DNA from: Idiomarina abyssalis
GTDB taxonomy: Bacteria; Pseudomonadota; Gammaproteobacteria; Enterobacterales; Alteromonadaceae
Length of the DNA: 64,000 nt
NCBI RefSeq assembly: GCF_900116625.1
Contig: NZ_FPBE01000006.1
Location: forward strand, 62,001-126,000
Direction of reading: 5' to 3'
The first letter of the stretch is position 1. Every line of letters starts with the position of its first letter. Of this stretch, positions 50,977-62,917 are shown piece by piece. The position numbers and the translations under genes were made by a program. The notes beneath the pieces were generated by a model. The model was not told where the DNA came from, searched no databases, and saw only the letters and a program-made list of their open reading frames with translations.

Positions 50977-53847
50977 ATGCTGACTCCCGGCAAAGAATTA
51001 CTTAAAGAGAGTGAGGCCGCCTGGCAACGCTACCAGGATGTTGCTTCCGGTTCCCTGTTAAACAATGAACAGCAGCAACTGCTAAGGTCTTTATTTGCTG
51101 TAAGCCCATTCATAGGCCGCGTAGCAGAAAGTTATCCCGAGCAATTGGTCACTGAGCTTTTTGTTGCTAGTAAGACAGCCATTCAGCTGCCCGACGTGAG
51201 CGGCTATGAAGCGCATATTGCAGAGGCGTTAGAACCTTTAAATAGTGAAGAGGACGCCAAAAAGTGCCTTCGGCAATTGCGTCATTGCTGGATGGCAAAG
51301 CTGGCCACCGCTGATATTTTACAGCAACTTTCTCTAAAAGAGTCTCTGGCTCACTATAGTGCTATTGCTGATGCTGCAATCAGCGAAAGCTTAAGTTGGC
51401 TGTTCGATCGTTATATTAACCGTCATGGTAAGCCGCTTGATGCCGGAGGCAACCTCCTGCCGCTGTTGATTATTGGTATGGGAAAACTGGGCGGAAGGGA
51501 ATTAAACTTTTCGTCGGATATCGATCTTATTTTTGCGTTCCCTGAGCAAGGTGAGACTCAGGGGCCGGGCCGTAACTTAGAGCATGGTGTTTTTTATAAA
51601 CGATTGGCGCAGTCGCTTATTGGTTTACTCGATGAAACGACCGCCGACGGCCAGGTTTTCCGGGTTGATATGAGGCTTCGGCCTTTTGGCCAGTCGGGTC
51701 CTTTAGTGACCAGTGTTAACGCGTTAGAGCATTATTATCAGGAGCAAGGGCGTGACTGGGAGCGTTACGCTATGGTAAAAGCCCGGATGATAGGCGCAGA
51801 TGAACAATACCAGCAGGCATTTCAGCAATTAATACGACCCTTCGTTTATCGTCGCTACATTGATTTTGGTGCGATTGAAGCCTTGCGTAAAATGAAGCTT
51901 CTTATTACGCAGGAAACCCGGCGCCAGGGCGTGAAAAATAATATAAAGCTGGGTGCCGGTGGCATCAGAGAAGTCGAGTTCATTGTTCAGGCACATCAGC
52001 TTATTCGCGGGGGACAGGAAAAATCTTTGCAGACACGCTCGGTTTATAAAGCGATGAATGAACTGACTGAGTTAGACTTAATTGGTCAGAAGCAAGCCAG
52101 TCAGTTATTGGATGACTATGAATATTTGCGTGTTATAGAGCATCGTCTGCAGCAAATAGATGACCAACAAACTCAGCAATTACCGTCAGATGAGCTGGGT
52201 CGAGCGCGCTTATGCGCTATGTTAGATGAGCCGAATTGGCAAGAGCTGCAAGATAAAATTGATCAATGTATGGCTCGCATTCATAGTGAATTTCGGCAGG
52301 TGGTTGGGGCTGAGTCCGAAGATGACGAAGATGAGCAGAGCTTGCAGGTTTTATGGCAGGACATGCTGGATGATGATGCGGCGATAGAAATTCTGGAAAG
52401 TGAAGGGGTCAACGAGCCACAGGCTTTATGGACACCAATTAAAAACTTCCGTCAGGAGAGCCGTCGCCGCAGTTCCGGCCCCCGTGGACGAGCAGCTTTA
52501 GCTCGCTTAATGCCCATGATGCTGCGCCACGCAATTCAACATCAACATCCGGAACGTTTGCTGGAAAGGCTGTTATCCATCATTAAAGCCGTGATGAGTC
52601 GTACGGCCTATATCGAGCTGCTTGCGGAAAACCCCGGTGCACGCGAACAACTGTGCAAACTTTGCATGGCAAGCCCATGGATTTCGGAGCAGCTGGCATT
52701 ACACCCGATACTTTTAGATGAGCTTATCGATCCCCAGCAACTCTATAGTTTGCCCGAATCGAAGGATTATGCGTCGGTGTTGCGGGAGTATTTGCTGAGG
52801 ATCCCCGAGCAGGACTTAGAAACGCAGATGGACGCTTTACGGCAAGCCAAACAAGCGTTGCAGTTAAAAATAGCGGCGGCCGATATTAGTGGTGTTCTTG
52901 AACTGATGAATGTCAGTGACCACTTAAGCGCGCTGGCTGAAGCTATTATCGCTGAGGTGGTCGGTCTCGCATGGCATCACCTGACACAAAAGCATGGCAA
53001 GCCAGAGGGCACCAGTGTCGACAACACAGGCTTTGCCGTGCTCGGCTATGGAAAGCTCGGTGGTCAGGAATTAGGCTATGGCTCTGATCTCGATCTCGTT
53101 TTTGTTACAGACGCCAATTATCAGGGCCAGACCGATGGTCAACGACCTATAGAAGTTCAGCAATTTTACTTGCGTCTTGCGCAACGGATCTTGCACTTAT
53201 TTACTACTCGGACTGTGGCTGGCATTTTGTACGATGTTGATTTGCGCTTAAGGCCTTCAGGCCAGGCGGGACTACTGGTGACTCAGGTAAGCTCATTTGC
53301 ACGTTATCTGAGGGACGATGCCTGGACCTGGGAATTACAGGCATTGGTTCGGGCCAGACCGGTATTTGGTGTTCCGGCATTGCGTGAAACCATTATGGAT
53401 ATACGACGCAGTATTTTGTCTCAGCCCAGAAACGAGCAGGAATTGCGTAAAAGCATTGTGGAGATGCGAGAGAAAATGCGTGAGCATTTAGCACAACGTA
53501 ACAGCAGCATGTTTGACCTAAAACAGGACGCGGGTGGCATTGCGGACATTGAGTTTATAACGCAGTACATCGTACTACGGCACGCACATAATCACCCGGA
53601 GTTATGTCAATACAGTGATAACGTCAGACTTCTGACTGAGGCACAACAACTGCATTTGTTATCTGAGGTGAATGCGCAAAATTTGATTAACGCTTTTCAG
53701 ATTTTCCGTTGTGAGAGTCACGCCCTGGCGTTGCAGGGAGAGCAGCTTTTAGAAAAGCACAACTTAGACACAGAGCGCCAAGCTGTTATTCGTTGCTGGA
53801 ATAAGCTGCTTGGCGACACTGAGATAGAACCTACTGATAATAACTAG
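50977..53847 (+). CDS. glnE: Glutamine synthetase adenylyltransferase / deadenylase GlnE
   Basis: Controls glutamine synthetase by adding or removing AMP, under PII signals. The 956 residues contain two nucleotidyltransferase domains: the deadenylase with GMGKLGGRELNFSSDIDLIFAF near 167-188 and the adenylylase with GYGKLGGQELGYGSDLDLVFV near 690-710, each followed by a DMRLRPFG or DLRLRPSG block and a helical domain. AAGG precedes the ATG. Length is normal. Its end overlaps the converging acyltransferase gene by 17 bases. Confidence 0.96.
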   Translation: MLTPGKELLKESEAAWQRYQDVASGSLLNNEQQQLLRSLFAVSPFIGRVAESYPEQLVTELFVASKTAIQLPDVSGYEAHIAEALEPLNSEEDAKKCLRQLRHCWMAKLATADILQQLSLKESLAHYSAIADAAISESLSWLFDRYINRHGKPLDAGGNLLPLLIIGMGKLGGRELNFSSDIDLIFAFPEQGETQGPGRNLEHGVFYKRLAQSLIGLLDETTADGQVFRVDMRLRPFGQSGPLVTSVNALEHYYQEQGRDWERYAMVKARMIGADEQYQQAFQQLIRPFVYRRYIDFGAIEALRKMKLLITQETRRQGVKNNIKLGAGGIREVEFIVQAHQLIRGGQEKSLQTRSVYKAMNELTELDLIGQKQASQLLDDYEYLRVIEHRLQQIDDQQTQQLPSDELGRARLCAMLDEPNWQELQDKIDQCMARIHSEFRQVVGAESEDDEDEQSLQVLWQDMLDDDAAIEILESEGVNEPQALWTPIKNFRQESRRRSSGPRGRAALARLMPMMLRHAIQHQHPERLLERLLSIIKAVMSRTAYIELLAENPGAREQLCKLCMASPWISEQLALHPILLDELIDPQQLYSLPESKDYASVLREYLLRIPEQDLETQMDALRQAKQALQLKIAAADISGVLELMNVSDHLSALAEAIIAEVVGLAWHHLTQKHGKPEGTSVDNTGFAVLGYGKLGGQELGYGSDLDLVFVTDANYQGQTDGQRPIEVQQFYLRLAQRILHLFTTRTVAGILYDVDLRLRPSGQAGLLVTQVSSFARYLRDDAWTWELQALVRARPVFGVPALRETIMDIRRSILSQPRNEQELRKSIVEMREKMREHLAQRNSSMFDLKQDAGGIADIEFITQYIVLRHAHNHPELCQYSDNVRLLTEAQQLHLLSEVNAQNLINAFQIFRCESHALALQGEQLLEKHNLDTERQAVIRCWNKLLGDTEIEPTDNN

Positions 53848-54757
53848 GCATATCGGGGTCAGGCCGCGTTTTAAACCGGCGATGAACCCAGAGGTATTGC
53901 TCGGGAGCTTTTTTCACGGCCTCTTCGACTAGGGTATTGACGTAGCGAGCGTCCGCTTTGTCGTCGCCTGACGGGAAGTTTTGAAGCTCAGGTTCGTAAT
54001 ATAAGTCATAGCCCGTACCGTCTTTGCGGCGAACACAGCGAGATACCAACACTTTGCAATTAGGTGCGTTGGCGAACAACATAGTGCCAGTGGTGGTTGA
54101 GGCGTCAGGGACCTCAAAGAATTTAACGAACTCAGTACGGCGGCGGCCGTAATCCTGGTCAGGTAAGTAACCGGCAATATCGCCTTGAGACAGAGCTTTA
54201 AGCATGCCTTTAACGTCTTTCCGCTGAATCATGTATTTATTGGAGCGAGCACGTCCGCGAGTTTGCAGAAACTCCATTACTGCGTTGTTATGAGGGCGAT
54301 ACAAACCAACAGCAGGCTCTACAAACCCGTGCAAGCGAGCATGCACTTCCAGGCTGAGAAAATGAAACAGCAATAACAACACGCCACTGCCGTCTTCCTG
54401 GGCTTTGCGTAAGTTCTCCTCACCGTGAATATGGAGCTTGCGACGAATGCGCCAGTCCGGCCACCACCAAGCCATGCCGACTTCAAAGTAGGCAATGCCG
54501 GTGTTTTTCATGTTCTCGGTGACCAGTTCTTCAATGCTGTCGTCGCTGTATTCGGGAAAGCATAGCTTTAAATTAGTGCGGGCAATATTAACGCGCCGGG
54601 GCATAAGCTTTTTAAACAGTAAGCCAAGACCACGCCCCATAGCCAGCTGTACACGATAAGGCAGCCAGGAAACGGTATAAAGGATAAGAACGCCAAGCCA
54701 GGTAAGCCAGAACTTTGGGTGCAGAAAATAGAATTTAAATTTGGGTTGTTCAATCAC
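53831..54757 (-). CDS. Lipid A late acyltransferase (LpxL/LpxM family)
   Basis: Inner-membrane enzyme that adds a secondary acyl chain to lipid A. The 308 residues include an N-terminal hydrophobic anchor (FWLTWLGVLILYTVSWLPY near 17-35), the HxxxxE catalytic pair in LLFHFLSLEVHARL near 131-144, VGLYRPHNNAVMEF near 151-164 and GYLPDQDYGRR near 197-207. Start is GTG without a clear ribosome site, so the N-terminus may differ slightly. LpxL versus LpxM (laurate or myristate) cannot be told from sequence alone. Confidence 0.87.
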   Translation of the reverse strand: MIEQPKFKFYFLHPKFWLTWLGVLILYTVSWLPYRVQLAMGRGLGLLFKKLMPRRVNIARTNLKLCFPEYSDDSIEELVTENMKNTGIAYFEVGMAWWWPDWRIRRKLHIHGEENLRKAQEDGSGVLLLLFHFLSLEVHARLHGFVEPAVGLYRPHNNAVMEFLQTRGRARSNKYMIQRKDVKGMLKALSQGDIAGYLPDQDYGRRRTEFVKFFEVPDASTTTGTMLFANAPNCKVLVSRCVRRKDGTGYDLYYEPELQNFPSGDDKADARYVNTLVEEAVKKAPEQYLWVHRRFKTRPDPDMPSYYQ

Positions 54758-54817
54758 AACAAGAACCGTTGTTGTTTATAAAATTGGAGCGGATAGTAAC
54801 ATAGAAATAAGGGGATA

Positions 54818-54844
54818 AGGCACCACTAACGGGCAGTGGTGCCT
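54818..54844 (-). terminator. Hairpin after tolC
   Basis: Ten-base perfect stem AGGCACCACT (54818-54827) with AGTGGTGCCT (54835-54844), seven-base loop, 14 bases past the tolC stop. On the minus strand it is followed by TATCCCC rather than a T-run, so termination may be weak or factor-dependent. Confidence 0.55.
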
Positions 54845-54857
54845 GTGGTCAGCGGAG

Positions 54858-56231
54858 TTAGTCCGCTGCAGTTCCTTCAACGTCCTCTGACAGACTGCTG
54901 TTAATTGCCAATAGGTCGTTTTCCTGAAGCTGTCCTGCCGCTTGCTCTAAACGTAGCATTTGGCGAATATAGCCATAGCGAGCTTCTGATAAGTTACGCT
55001 TAGCGTTATACAGGTTTTGAGTGCTATTCAGTACGTCAACGATAGTACGGGTACCGACTTCAAAACCTGCCTCTGTTGCTTTTAAGGCACTTTCTGCTGA
55101 AACTACAGACTGCTGGAATGCGCTAATACTGGCAATTGACGCAGATACTTCGTAGTAAGCGTTACGCACTTCACGCTCAATTTGACGACGGGTCTGAACC
55201 ATTTGCTGGCTACTTGCTACGTAGTTGTCACGCGCCTGAGACACTTCAGCTGAGGTGCGGAAGCCTGAGAAAATAGGTACGCTGACGTTTAGACCAATTG
55301 AACGGCTATCAAGACGGCCCGTATCTGGGGATGGCTCACCTTGTATTGTTCTATCGATATCATTGGCTGAATAGTTCGCTGATAATGACACGGTCGGGTA
55401 GTGACCCGCTTGCTGAAGCTTAATTTGCTGTTCAGCAATCTCAACCTGCACCATGCTCTCTAATAAGCTTAGATTACTATTTTCCGCTTTCTTTACCCAT
55501 TTCATGACATCTTCCGGTGCAGGGTTACTGGGCGAAAAGGTTTCGGTGTCTAATGCGGCCAGCGTCTGTGGGTATTGCCCAGTGATTTCACGAATGCTTT
55601 CGTAAGCAATTTCTACGGCATTACGAGCCTGAATTTCACGGGCGACGGCGCTGTCATATTGTGCTTGTGCTTCGTGCACGTCAGTAATGGCGGTTAAACC
55701 AACAGAGAAACGTTGTTTGGTTTGCTCAAGCTGACGTTTAATGGCTTTTTTCTCGGCTTCAGCAAATGACAGGTCGTCTTTTGCCTGAAGTGCCTGGAAG
55801 TAAGCGTTTACAACACGCAGCATTAATTCCTGCTGAGCATTACTGTATGAAATCTCGGCTTGATAGGCTTGCTTTTCAGCAATGTCAGCGTTTTTCCAGA
55901 CGCTCCAGTCAAAGATACTTTGGTTTAAAGTAACGCCTGCTTGCCAACCACTACTATCTATTGCAAATTTCTGGATTTGATTGTTAACAAACTGTGGCGA
56001 GTCACTCGTAGACTCACTATAACCAGCTTCACCGTTAACCTGTGGTAAGAACCCTGATTTGGCAATATCGACGCCTTTTTGGGTTGCATTACGTTCAGCC
56101 GCAGCTCTTAACAACGTAGGGTCGTTATCAACCGCTAAACGATAAATTTGAGCTAAATCTTCCGCATTTGACGTAAAAGAGACTGTAGTTAATGCAATTC
56201 CTACAGCCGCTGACAAGAGGTGCTTTTTCAT
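54858..56231 (-). CDS. tolC: TolC outer-membrane efflux channel
   Basis: Trimeric outer-membrane channel for type I secretion and multidrug efflux. From ATG 56231 the 457 residues start with a signal peptide (MKKHLLSAAVGIALTTVSFT, cut near SNA). Two homologous halves follow, with AEDLAQIYRLAVDNDPTLL near the mature start, long coiled helices such as KRQLEQTKQRFSVGLTAITD (about 150-170), and the second-half match EAGFEVGTRTIVDVLNSTQNLY. The nine-codon longer start is rejected because the signal peptide fits the internal ATG. Divergent from nudF, a conserved tolC / nudF arrangement. Confidence 0.94.
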   Translation of the reverse strand: MKKHLLSAAVGIALTTVSFTSNAEDLAQIYRLAVDNDPTLLRAAAERNATQKGVDIAKSGFLPQVNGEAGYSESTSDSPQFVNNQIQKFAIDSSGWQAGVTLNQSIFDWSVWKNADIAEKQAYQAEISYSNAQQELMLRVVNAYFQALQAKDDLSFAEAEKKAIKRQLEQTKQRFSVGLTAITDVHEAQAQYDSAVAREIQARNAVEIAYESIREITGQYPQTLAALDTETFSPSNPAPEDVMKWVKKAENSNLSLLESMVQVEIAEQQIKLQQAGHYPTVSLSANYSANDIDRTIQGEPSPDTGRLDSRSIGLNVSVPIFSGFRTSAEVSQARDNYVASSQQMVQTRRQIEREVRNAYYEVSASIASISAFQQSVVSAESALKATEAGFEVGTRTIVDVLNSTQNLYNAKRNLSEARYGYIRQMLRLEQAAGQLQENDLLAINSSLSEDVEGTAAD

Positions 56232-56452
56232 GGTAGTCAGTGTCCCGTTACTTGACATGCAATAGTCTTAAAGTGATTGCGCGTTAGTTTACATACAGTG
56301 TTGAATGATTACCAGTGTAATTGATTCACGCTGATAATTTAAGCAAAACATGGTTTCAGAATCTGCTCAAGTGTAACAGAATGTTTGCTGTATAGTAGAT
56401 CAGAAAGCAGGCTTTACTCTCATATCAAAAAAAGTTGAAGTGAGAAGGTGAA

Positions 56453-57064
56453 ATGGCGTCAAGATTGACTCGAAAAGATGTTGAACTCGATAAAAAACAG
56501 CCGCTTTATGAAGGCTTTTTGTCGGTTTATAAATACAAACTCAAACACCGTTTGTTTCAAGGCGGCTGGAGTCAGCCTATTGAGCGTGAATTGATGGAGC
56601 GTGGCCACGCTGTCGTGGTGATACCTTATGACCCTGTTCGCGACGAGTTAGTCGTGCTGGAACAATTTCGGGTAGGTGCATTAGACGACCCCAACGGGCC
56701 TTGGCTATTTGAATTTGTCGCCGGGATGTTTGATGCCGACGAGAGCGCTGAAGAAGTGGCAACTCGTGAACTGGAAGAAGAAGCTGGTTTAACAGCCAAA
56801 CGTTTAATTTACGCTACCAGTTATTACTCCAGCCCGGGTGGTACCGATGAAAAGTTAACGATTTATATTGCAGAAGTTGATAGTAAATCGGCTGCCGACT
56901 TTGGTGGTCTCCCTGAAGAAGACGAAGATATACGCGTGCATGTGATACCAAGGGATAAAGTTATCGCTATGCTTGAACGTGAAGAAATCAACAACGCAGC
57001 CAGTGTAATTGGGTTACAATGGTTGCAGTTACACCATGATAAGGTGTTCTCTGATCTGGAGTAA
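56453..57064 (+). CDS. nudF: ADP-ribose pyrophosphatase NudF
   Basis: NUDIX hydrolase that splits ADP-ribose into AMP and ribose-5-phosphate. The 203 residues carry the NUDIX box, with GMFDADESAEEVATRELEEE in positions 91-110 followed by AG, and the ADP-ribose group marker SPGGTDEKLTIYIAEVD near 124-140. GAGAAGG precedes the ATG. It starts a likely operon nudF-yqiB-parE and faces tolC. Confidence 0.95.
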   Translation: MASRLTRKDVELDKKQPLYEGFLSVYKYKLKHRLFQGGWSQPIERELMERGHAVVVIPYDPVRDELVVLEQFRVGALDDPNGPWLFEFVAGMFDADESAEEVATRELEEEAGLTAKRLIYATSYYSSPGGTDEKLTIYIAEVDSKSAADFGGLPEEDEDIRVHVIPRDKVIAMLEREEINNAASVIGLQWLQLHHDKVFSDLE

Positions 57065-57078
57065 ACTGAGGTTTTATT

Positions 57079-57540
57079 ATGCTACAGCGCTATGTTGTCG
57101 ACGTGGCTGAACTGCACCGACTGAACGAACTTAACTACGCAGGGTTGTTGCCTCTGCTGTCCCAGCTTGAGTCTCAGGCTCAGGTTACGATTTATGCCGG
57201 GGAGCATTTAGCGTTCAGTTTGCGCAACGTGAGTGAAGCGCGCTATACCTCAGACATTGAAATTGAACAGTTGAAGCCGGACTGGGCAGACTACCTGCAT
57301 GCTAAAATGACGGTGCGGTTATATCATGATGTGCGTATGGCTGAGATTATATCCAGTCAGGGCGTTACTCGTTTAGCCGCACGTTATCAGCAGCCTAACC
57401 GTGAAATGCGGCACCAGGATGAAAAGCATCAGGTGAATCAATTTTTGGCCGACTGGTTAACCTTGTGTCGTAAGCAGGGCCATATTCAGCCTAAGCTGAG
57501 CGAAACTGCTCAGAAATTTATGCCGTACTACTTCAAATAG
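57079..57540 (+). CDS. yqiB: DUF1249 protein YqiB
   Basis: Function unknown. The 153 residues match the DUF1249 pattern: LQRYVVDVAELHRLNELNYAGLLPLL-like start (residues 2-27), SEARYTSDIEIEQL near 52-65, MTVRLYHDVRMAEI near 75-88, and the end KPNREMRHQDEKHQVN-like segment QQPNREMRHQDEKHQVNQFL. Fourteen bases after nudF. In E. coli, cpdA and yqiA follow yqiB before parE; here parE comes next. Confidence 0.9.
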   Translation: MLQRYVVDVAELHRLNELNYAGLLPLLSQLESQAQVTIYAGEHLAFSLRNVSEARYTSDIEIEQLKPDWADYLHAKMTVRLYHDVRMAEIISSQGVTRLAARYQQPNREMRHQDEKHQVNQFLADWLTLCRKQGHIQPKLSETAQKFMPYYFK

Positions 57541-57594
57541 ACGCCAGTTAGCGGTAAATTGAAGCACACTTTTCGTGGATCGAGCCAATAATAA

Positions 57595-59499
<1,905 letters not shown>

Positions 59500-59525
59500 G
59501 CACTTGTGAGCAAGGAGAAGTCAGA

Positions 59526-61772
59526 ATGTCGACGGAAGTTACAGAAACCCGCCCACTGAGTCGCTTTACGGAAGAAGCCTACCTGAATTATTCCATGTAC
59601 GTGATCATGGACAGGGCACTACCGAATATCGGTGATGGTTTAAAACCGGTACAGCGACGCATTGTATACGCAATGTCAGAGCTTGGACTCTCGGCACTTG
59701 CTAAATATAAAAAATCAGCCCGTACCGTGGGTGATGTTCTTGGTAAATTTCACCCTCATGGTGACAGTGCATGTTATGAAGCTATGGTGCTCATGGCTCA
59801 GCCCTTCACCTACCGTCACCCGCTGGTCGACGGTCAGGGTAACTGGGGTTCACCGGATGACCCTAAATCCTTCGCAGCTATGCGTTATACCGAGGCCAGA
59901 CTGTCTAAATTTAGTGAAGTCTTACTCAGCGAGCTGGGTCAGGGGACGGTCGACTGGATACCGAACTTTGATGGCACCATGAAAGAGCCTCAGGTGCTGC
60001 CTGCGCGTTTACCCCATATTTTATTAAATGGTGTAACCGGCATTGCTGTCGGTATGGCCACGGACATTCCTCCTCACAATGCTCGTGAAGTGGCTAATGC
60101 CTGCGCAATGTTACTGGAAAAGCCGGGTAGTCAGCTTGAAGATATTATGGAAGTGCTGAAGGGACCGGATTACCCGACCGATGCTGAAATTATTACGCCA
60201 ACGGATGACATCACTAAGCTTTATGAAACGGGGCGCGGTAGTATTAAAATGCGTGCCTGCTACAGTGTTGAAGATGGTGAAATTGTTATTACGGCCTTAC
60301 CGCACCAGGCATCCGGGGCAAGAGTATTAGAGCAAATAGCGCATCAAATGCAGGCCAAGAAACTGCCTTTAGTTTCGGACTTGCGTGATGAGTCAGACCA
60401 TGAAAACCCGACACGGTTAGTTGTGGTTCCTCGCTCAAATCGGGTGGATACAGAACAGTTAATGAATCACCTGTTCGCCACAACAGATCTGGAAAAGCAG
60501 TACCGGGTTAACCTGAATATTCTGGGCTTAGATGGCCGGCCGAAAGTGAAGCCGCTGGTTGGCATTCTTAAAGAGTGGCTGGAGTTTCGTCAGACAACAG
60601 TAACGCGACGTTTGCAGCATCGCTTAGATAAAGTGCTGGCGCGCCTGCATATTTTAGAAGGCTTACTTATTGCTTATCTCAATATTGATGAAGTTATTGA
60701 GATTATCCGTACTGAAGATAAACCGAAAGACGAGTTAATGAGTCGCTTTGGGTTATCGGATAAACAAGCTGAAGCTATTCTGGAGCTGAAGTTACGCCAC
60801 TTAGCAAAATTAGAAGAAATGAAGCTGACCGGCGAGCAAGATGAACTTAATAAAGAGCGCGAAAAGCTGCAGACTTTACTGGGCTCAGATCGTCGTTTGA
60901 AAACACTGATCAAGAAAGAGTTGCTAGCTGATGCGGAAACTTATGGTGACGAGCGCCGTTCGCCAATTGTTGAGCGCTCTGAAGCTAAAGCGTTAAGCGA
61001 GCGTGATTTAACGCCAGCCGAAGCGGTAACTGTTGTGTTATCGAAGAAAGGCTGGGTGCGCTCTGCTAAAGGTCATGATATCGAAGGTGAGAAGCTCAGT
61101 TATAAATCCGGTGACAGCTATTTGGCGTCGGCTGAAGGTAAGAGTAATCAGCCTGTGGTGTTCCTTGATACTTCAGGGAAAAGCTTCTCCTGTGAAGCGC
61201 ATCTGTTGCCATCAGCAAGGAGCCAGGGTGAACCTCTGACCGGACGTTTCAGTTTAGTTGCGGGTGAAAACGTTGAGCACGTTCTAATGGCCAAAGACGA
61301 AAGTCATTTACTATTGGCATCCGACGCTGGTTATGGGTTTGTTTGCCAGTTCAGCGACTTAGTCAGCCGTAATAAAAACGGTAAAGCTATTATCACATTA
61401 CCGACCGGCGCTAAGATACTGCCACCTAATAAAGTGAATGATTTGCAGGAAGACAAAGTTGTTGTTATTTCCAATGAAGGCCGGATGTTGGTCTTCCCTG
61501 TCGCAGACTTGCCTCAACTGAGTAAAGGAAAAGGCAACAAGTTAATTAGTATTCCTGCTTTGCGTGCGCAGTCTCGCGAAGAATATGTGGTTGCATTGGC
61601 TACTGCGGCGCCGGACAAAGCTATTACTTTGATTGCCGGTAAGCGTAAGCTGACTCTGAAACCTGCAGATTTAGAGCATTACTATGGAGAACGCGGACGG
61701 CGTGGTAATAAACTACCGCGCGGATTACAACGTGTTGATGAAATAGTGGTTGAGCAAGACAAGGATAATTGA
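59526..61772 (+). CDS. parC: DNA topoisomerase IV subunit A, ParC
   Basis: Strand-cutting subunit of topoisomerase IV. The 748 residues include [20 protein letters not shown] near 16-35, the winged-helix region with [20 protein letters not shown], the catalytic tyrosine in [13 protein letters not shown] (about 119), and the C-terminal pinwheel domain after 490. The Ser and Glu of [10 protein letters not shown], where quinolone resistance changes usually occur, are wild type. AAGGAG lies upstream. parC is followed by plsC after nine bases, as in many gammaproteobacteria. Confidence 0.97.
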   Translation: MSTEVTETRPLSRFTEEAYLNYSMYVIMDRALPNIGDGLKPVQRRIVYAMSELGLSALAKYKKSARTVGDVLGKFHPHGDSACYEAMVLMAQPFTYRHPLVDGQGNWGSPDDPKSFAAMRYTEARLSKFSEVLLSELGQGTVDWIPNFDGTMKEPQVLPARLPHILLNGVTGIAVGMATDIPPHNAREVANACAMLLEKPGSQLEDIMEVLKGPDYPTDAEIITPTDDITKLYETGRGSIKMRACYSVEDGEIVITALPHQASGARVLEQIAHQMQAKKLPLVSDLRDESDHENPTRLVVVPRSNRVDTEQLMNHLFATTDLEKQYRVNLNILGLDGRPKVKPLVGILKEWLEFRQTTVTRRLQHRLDKVLARLHILEGLLIAYLNIDEVIEIIRTEDKPKDELMSRFGLSDKQAEAILELKLRHLAKLEEMKLTGEQDELNKEREKLQTLLGSDRRLKTLIKKELLADAETYGDERRSPIVERSEAKALSERDLTPAEAVTVVLSKKGWVRSAKGHDIEGEKLSYKSGDSYLASAEGKSNQPVVFLDTSGKSFSCEAHLLPSARSQGEPLTGRFSLVAGENVEHVLMAKDESHLLLASDAGYGFVCQFSDLVSRNKNGKAIITLPTGAKILPPNKVNDLQEDKVVVISNEGRMLVFPVADLPQLSKGKGNKLISIPALRAQSREEYVVALATAAPDKAITLIAGKRKLTLKPADLEHYYGERGRRGNKLPRGLQRVDEIVVEQDKDN

Positions 61773-61781
61773 GGAGTTTGA

Positions 61782-62522
61782 ATGTTAGCCTTGTTGCGGT
61801 GGGTATTTCTTGGTGGATTCGTTGTATTGTTCGGTGTGGTCGGTTGCTTATTTTGTATCATCCGCCCCTTTCATCGTAATAATACTTACAGGTTCGCTCA
61901 TATTTTTGGGTGGGCAATACGAGTTTTAGGCATGCGAATTGAAGTGAGTCGTCACCCGGACATTGAAAAGGGTGGCCCTTACGTCTTTGTCTGTAACCAT
62001 CAGAACAGTTGGGAAATATTCACCATTGCAGCAATGCTGCCTAAAAATACCGTTACTGTGGGCAAGAAAAGCCTGCGCTGGATACCGTTCTTCGGGTGGC
62101 TTTATTGGTTAGCAGGAAATATTCTGATTGACAGAAAAAACGCCGGAAAAGCTCATGGCACCATAGGACAAACGGCGGATGCTATAAAGCAACGAGACAT
62201 TTCGGTATGGATGTTTCCGGAAGGAACCCGAAGTTACGGAAGAGGGCTGTTACCCTTTAAGAATGGTGCTTTTCATACTGCGTTTCGGGCTCAGGTTGAC
62301 GTGGTTCCGGTATGTGTCTCTGAGTTACATGGCAAGGTAAAGATGAACCGCTGGAACAATGGTGTGCTGAAAGTTGCTTTTCTGGAGCCGGTACGAATTG
62401 CAAACTACCAGCGTGAAAACTTACGTGAGCTGAGTGGGCACTGCCATCAGCTAATGGATGATAAAATTAAGCAGCTGAACACAAGTATTGAACGAGAACA
62501 GGCGGAAAAGGATAAATCATGA
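61782..62522 (+). CDS. plsC: 1-acyl-glycerol-3-phosphate acyltransferase PlsC
   Basis: Adds the second acyl chain in phosphatidic acid synthesis at the inner membrane. The 246 residues have an N-terminal hydrophobic segment, the HxxxxD-type motif in CNHQNSWEIF near 71-80 (with Glu in place of Asp), VGKKSLRWIPFFGW near 88-101, and MFPEGTRSYGRGLLPFKNGAFHTA near 144-167, the substrate-binding FPEGTR. GAGGAG precedes the ATG. Overlaps rraB by four bases. The Glu in the catalytic block is also seen in other members of this family. Confidence 0.93.
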   Translation: MLALLRWVFLGGFVVLFGVVGCLFCIIRPFHRNNTYRFAHIFGWAIRVLGMRIEVSRHPDIEKGGPYVFVCNHQNSWEIFTIAAMLPKNTVTVGKKSLRWIPFFGWLYWLAGNILIDRKNAGKAHGTIGQTADAIKQRDISVWMFPEGTRSYGRGLLPFKNGAFHTAFRAQVDVVPVCVSELHGKVKMNRWNNGVLKVAFLEPVRIANYQRENLRELSGHCHQLMDDKIKQLNTSIEREQAEKDKS

Positions 62523-62905
62523 GCCGAGATCTTAATGATCTACTTAAGCAAAGTGAAGAAACCGTACAGGCTTTGATAGCTGACGGTGCGGAGACAGATC
62601 TCCTGTATGAAATTGAGCATCACCTGGCCAGCCAGGACTTTACTAAGTTGGAAAAAGCGGCCGTAGAGCTTGTTAAGCAAGGCTACCATGTGGACGATGC
62701 CGATGAGTTTGAAGACGAACGCGGTAAGCGTTGGTTTGCGTTTATGGCGGTCACAGATGCTGAGCTTGATAGCGATATTCTAAACCGGCAGGTGAGAGAA
62801 ATAGCTGCTATAGCCGATGACTGTGAGGTTGAATACGATGGCTGGGGCACCTTGATTGAAGATGATGAACTTGAAGGTGAAGAGTTCGACGATGGAGAGG
62901 AATAA
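62519..62905 (+). CDS. rraB: RraB, ribonuclease E inhibitor
   Basis: Small acidic protein that binds RNase E and changes degradosome activity. The 128 residues match RraB: EIEHHLASQDFTKLEKAAVELVKQGYHVDDADEFE-type body (29-62, quoted here in parts as HHLASQDF and KQGYHVDDADE), RWFAFMAVTDAELD near 70-83, and a very acidic C-terminus (WGTLIEDDELEGEEFDDGEE). Its ATG overlaps the plsC stop as ATGA. No obvious terminator follows. Confidence 0.9.
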   Translation: MSRDLNDLLKQSEETVQALIADGAETDLLYEIEHHLASQDFTKLEKAAVELVKQGYHVDDADEFEDERGKRWFAFMAVTDAELDSDILNRQVREIAAIADDCEVEYDGWGTLIEDDELEGEEFDDGEE

Positions 62906-62917
62906 CCTCTCCTGATT

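Noticed and set aside
59526-61772. Possible quinolone resistance change in ParC
   Set aside because: The Ser and Glu of [10 protein letters not shown] are wild type.
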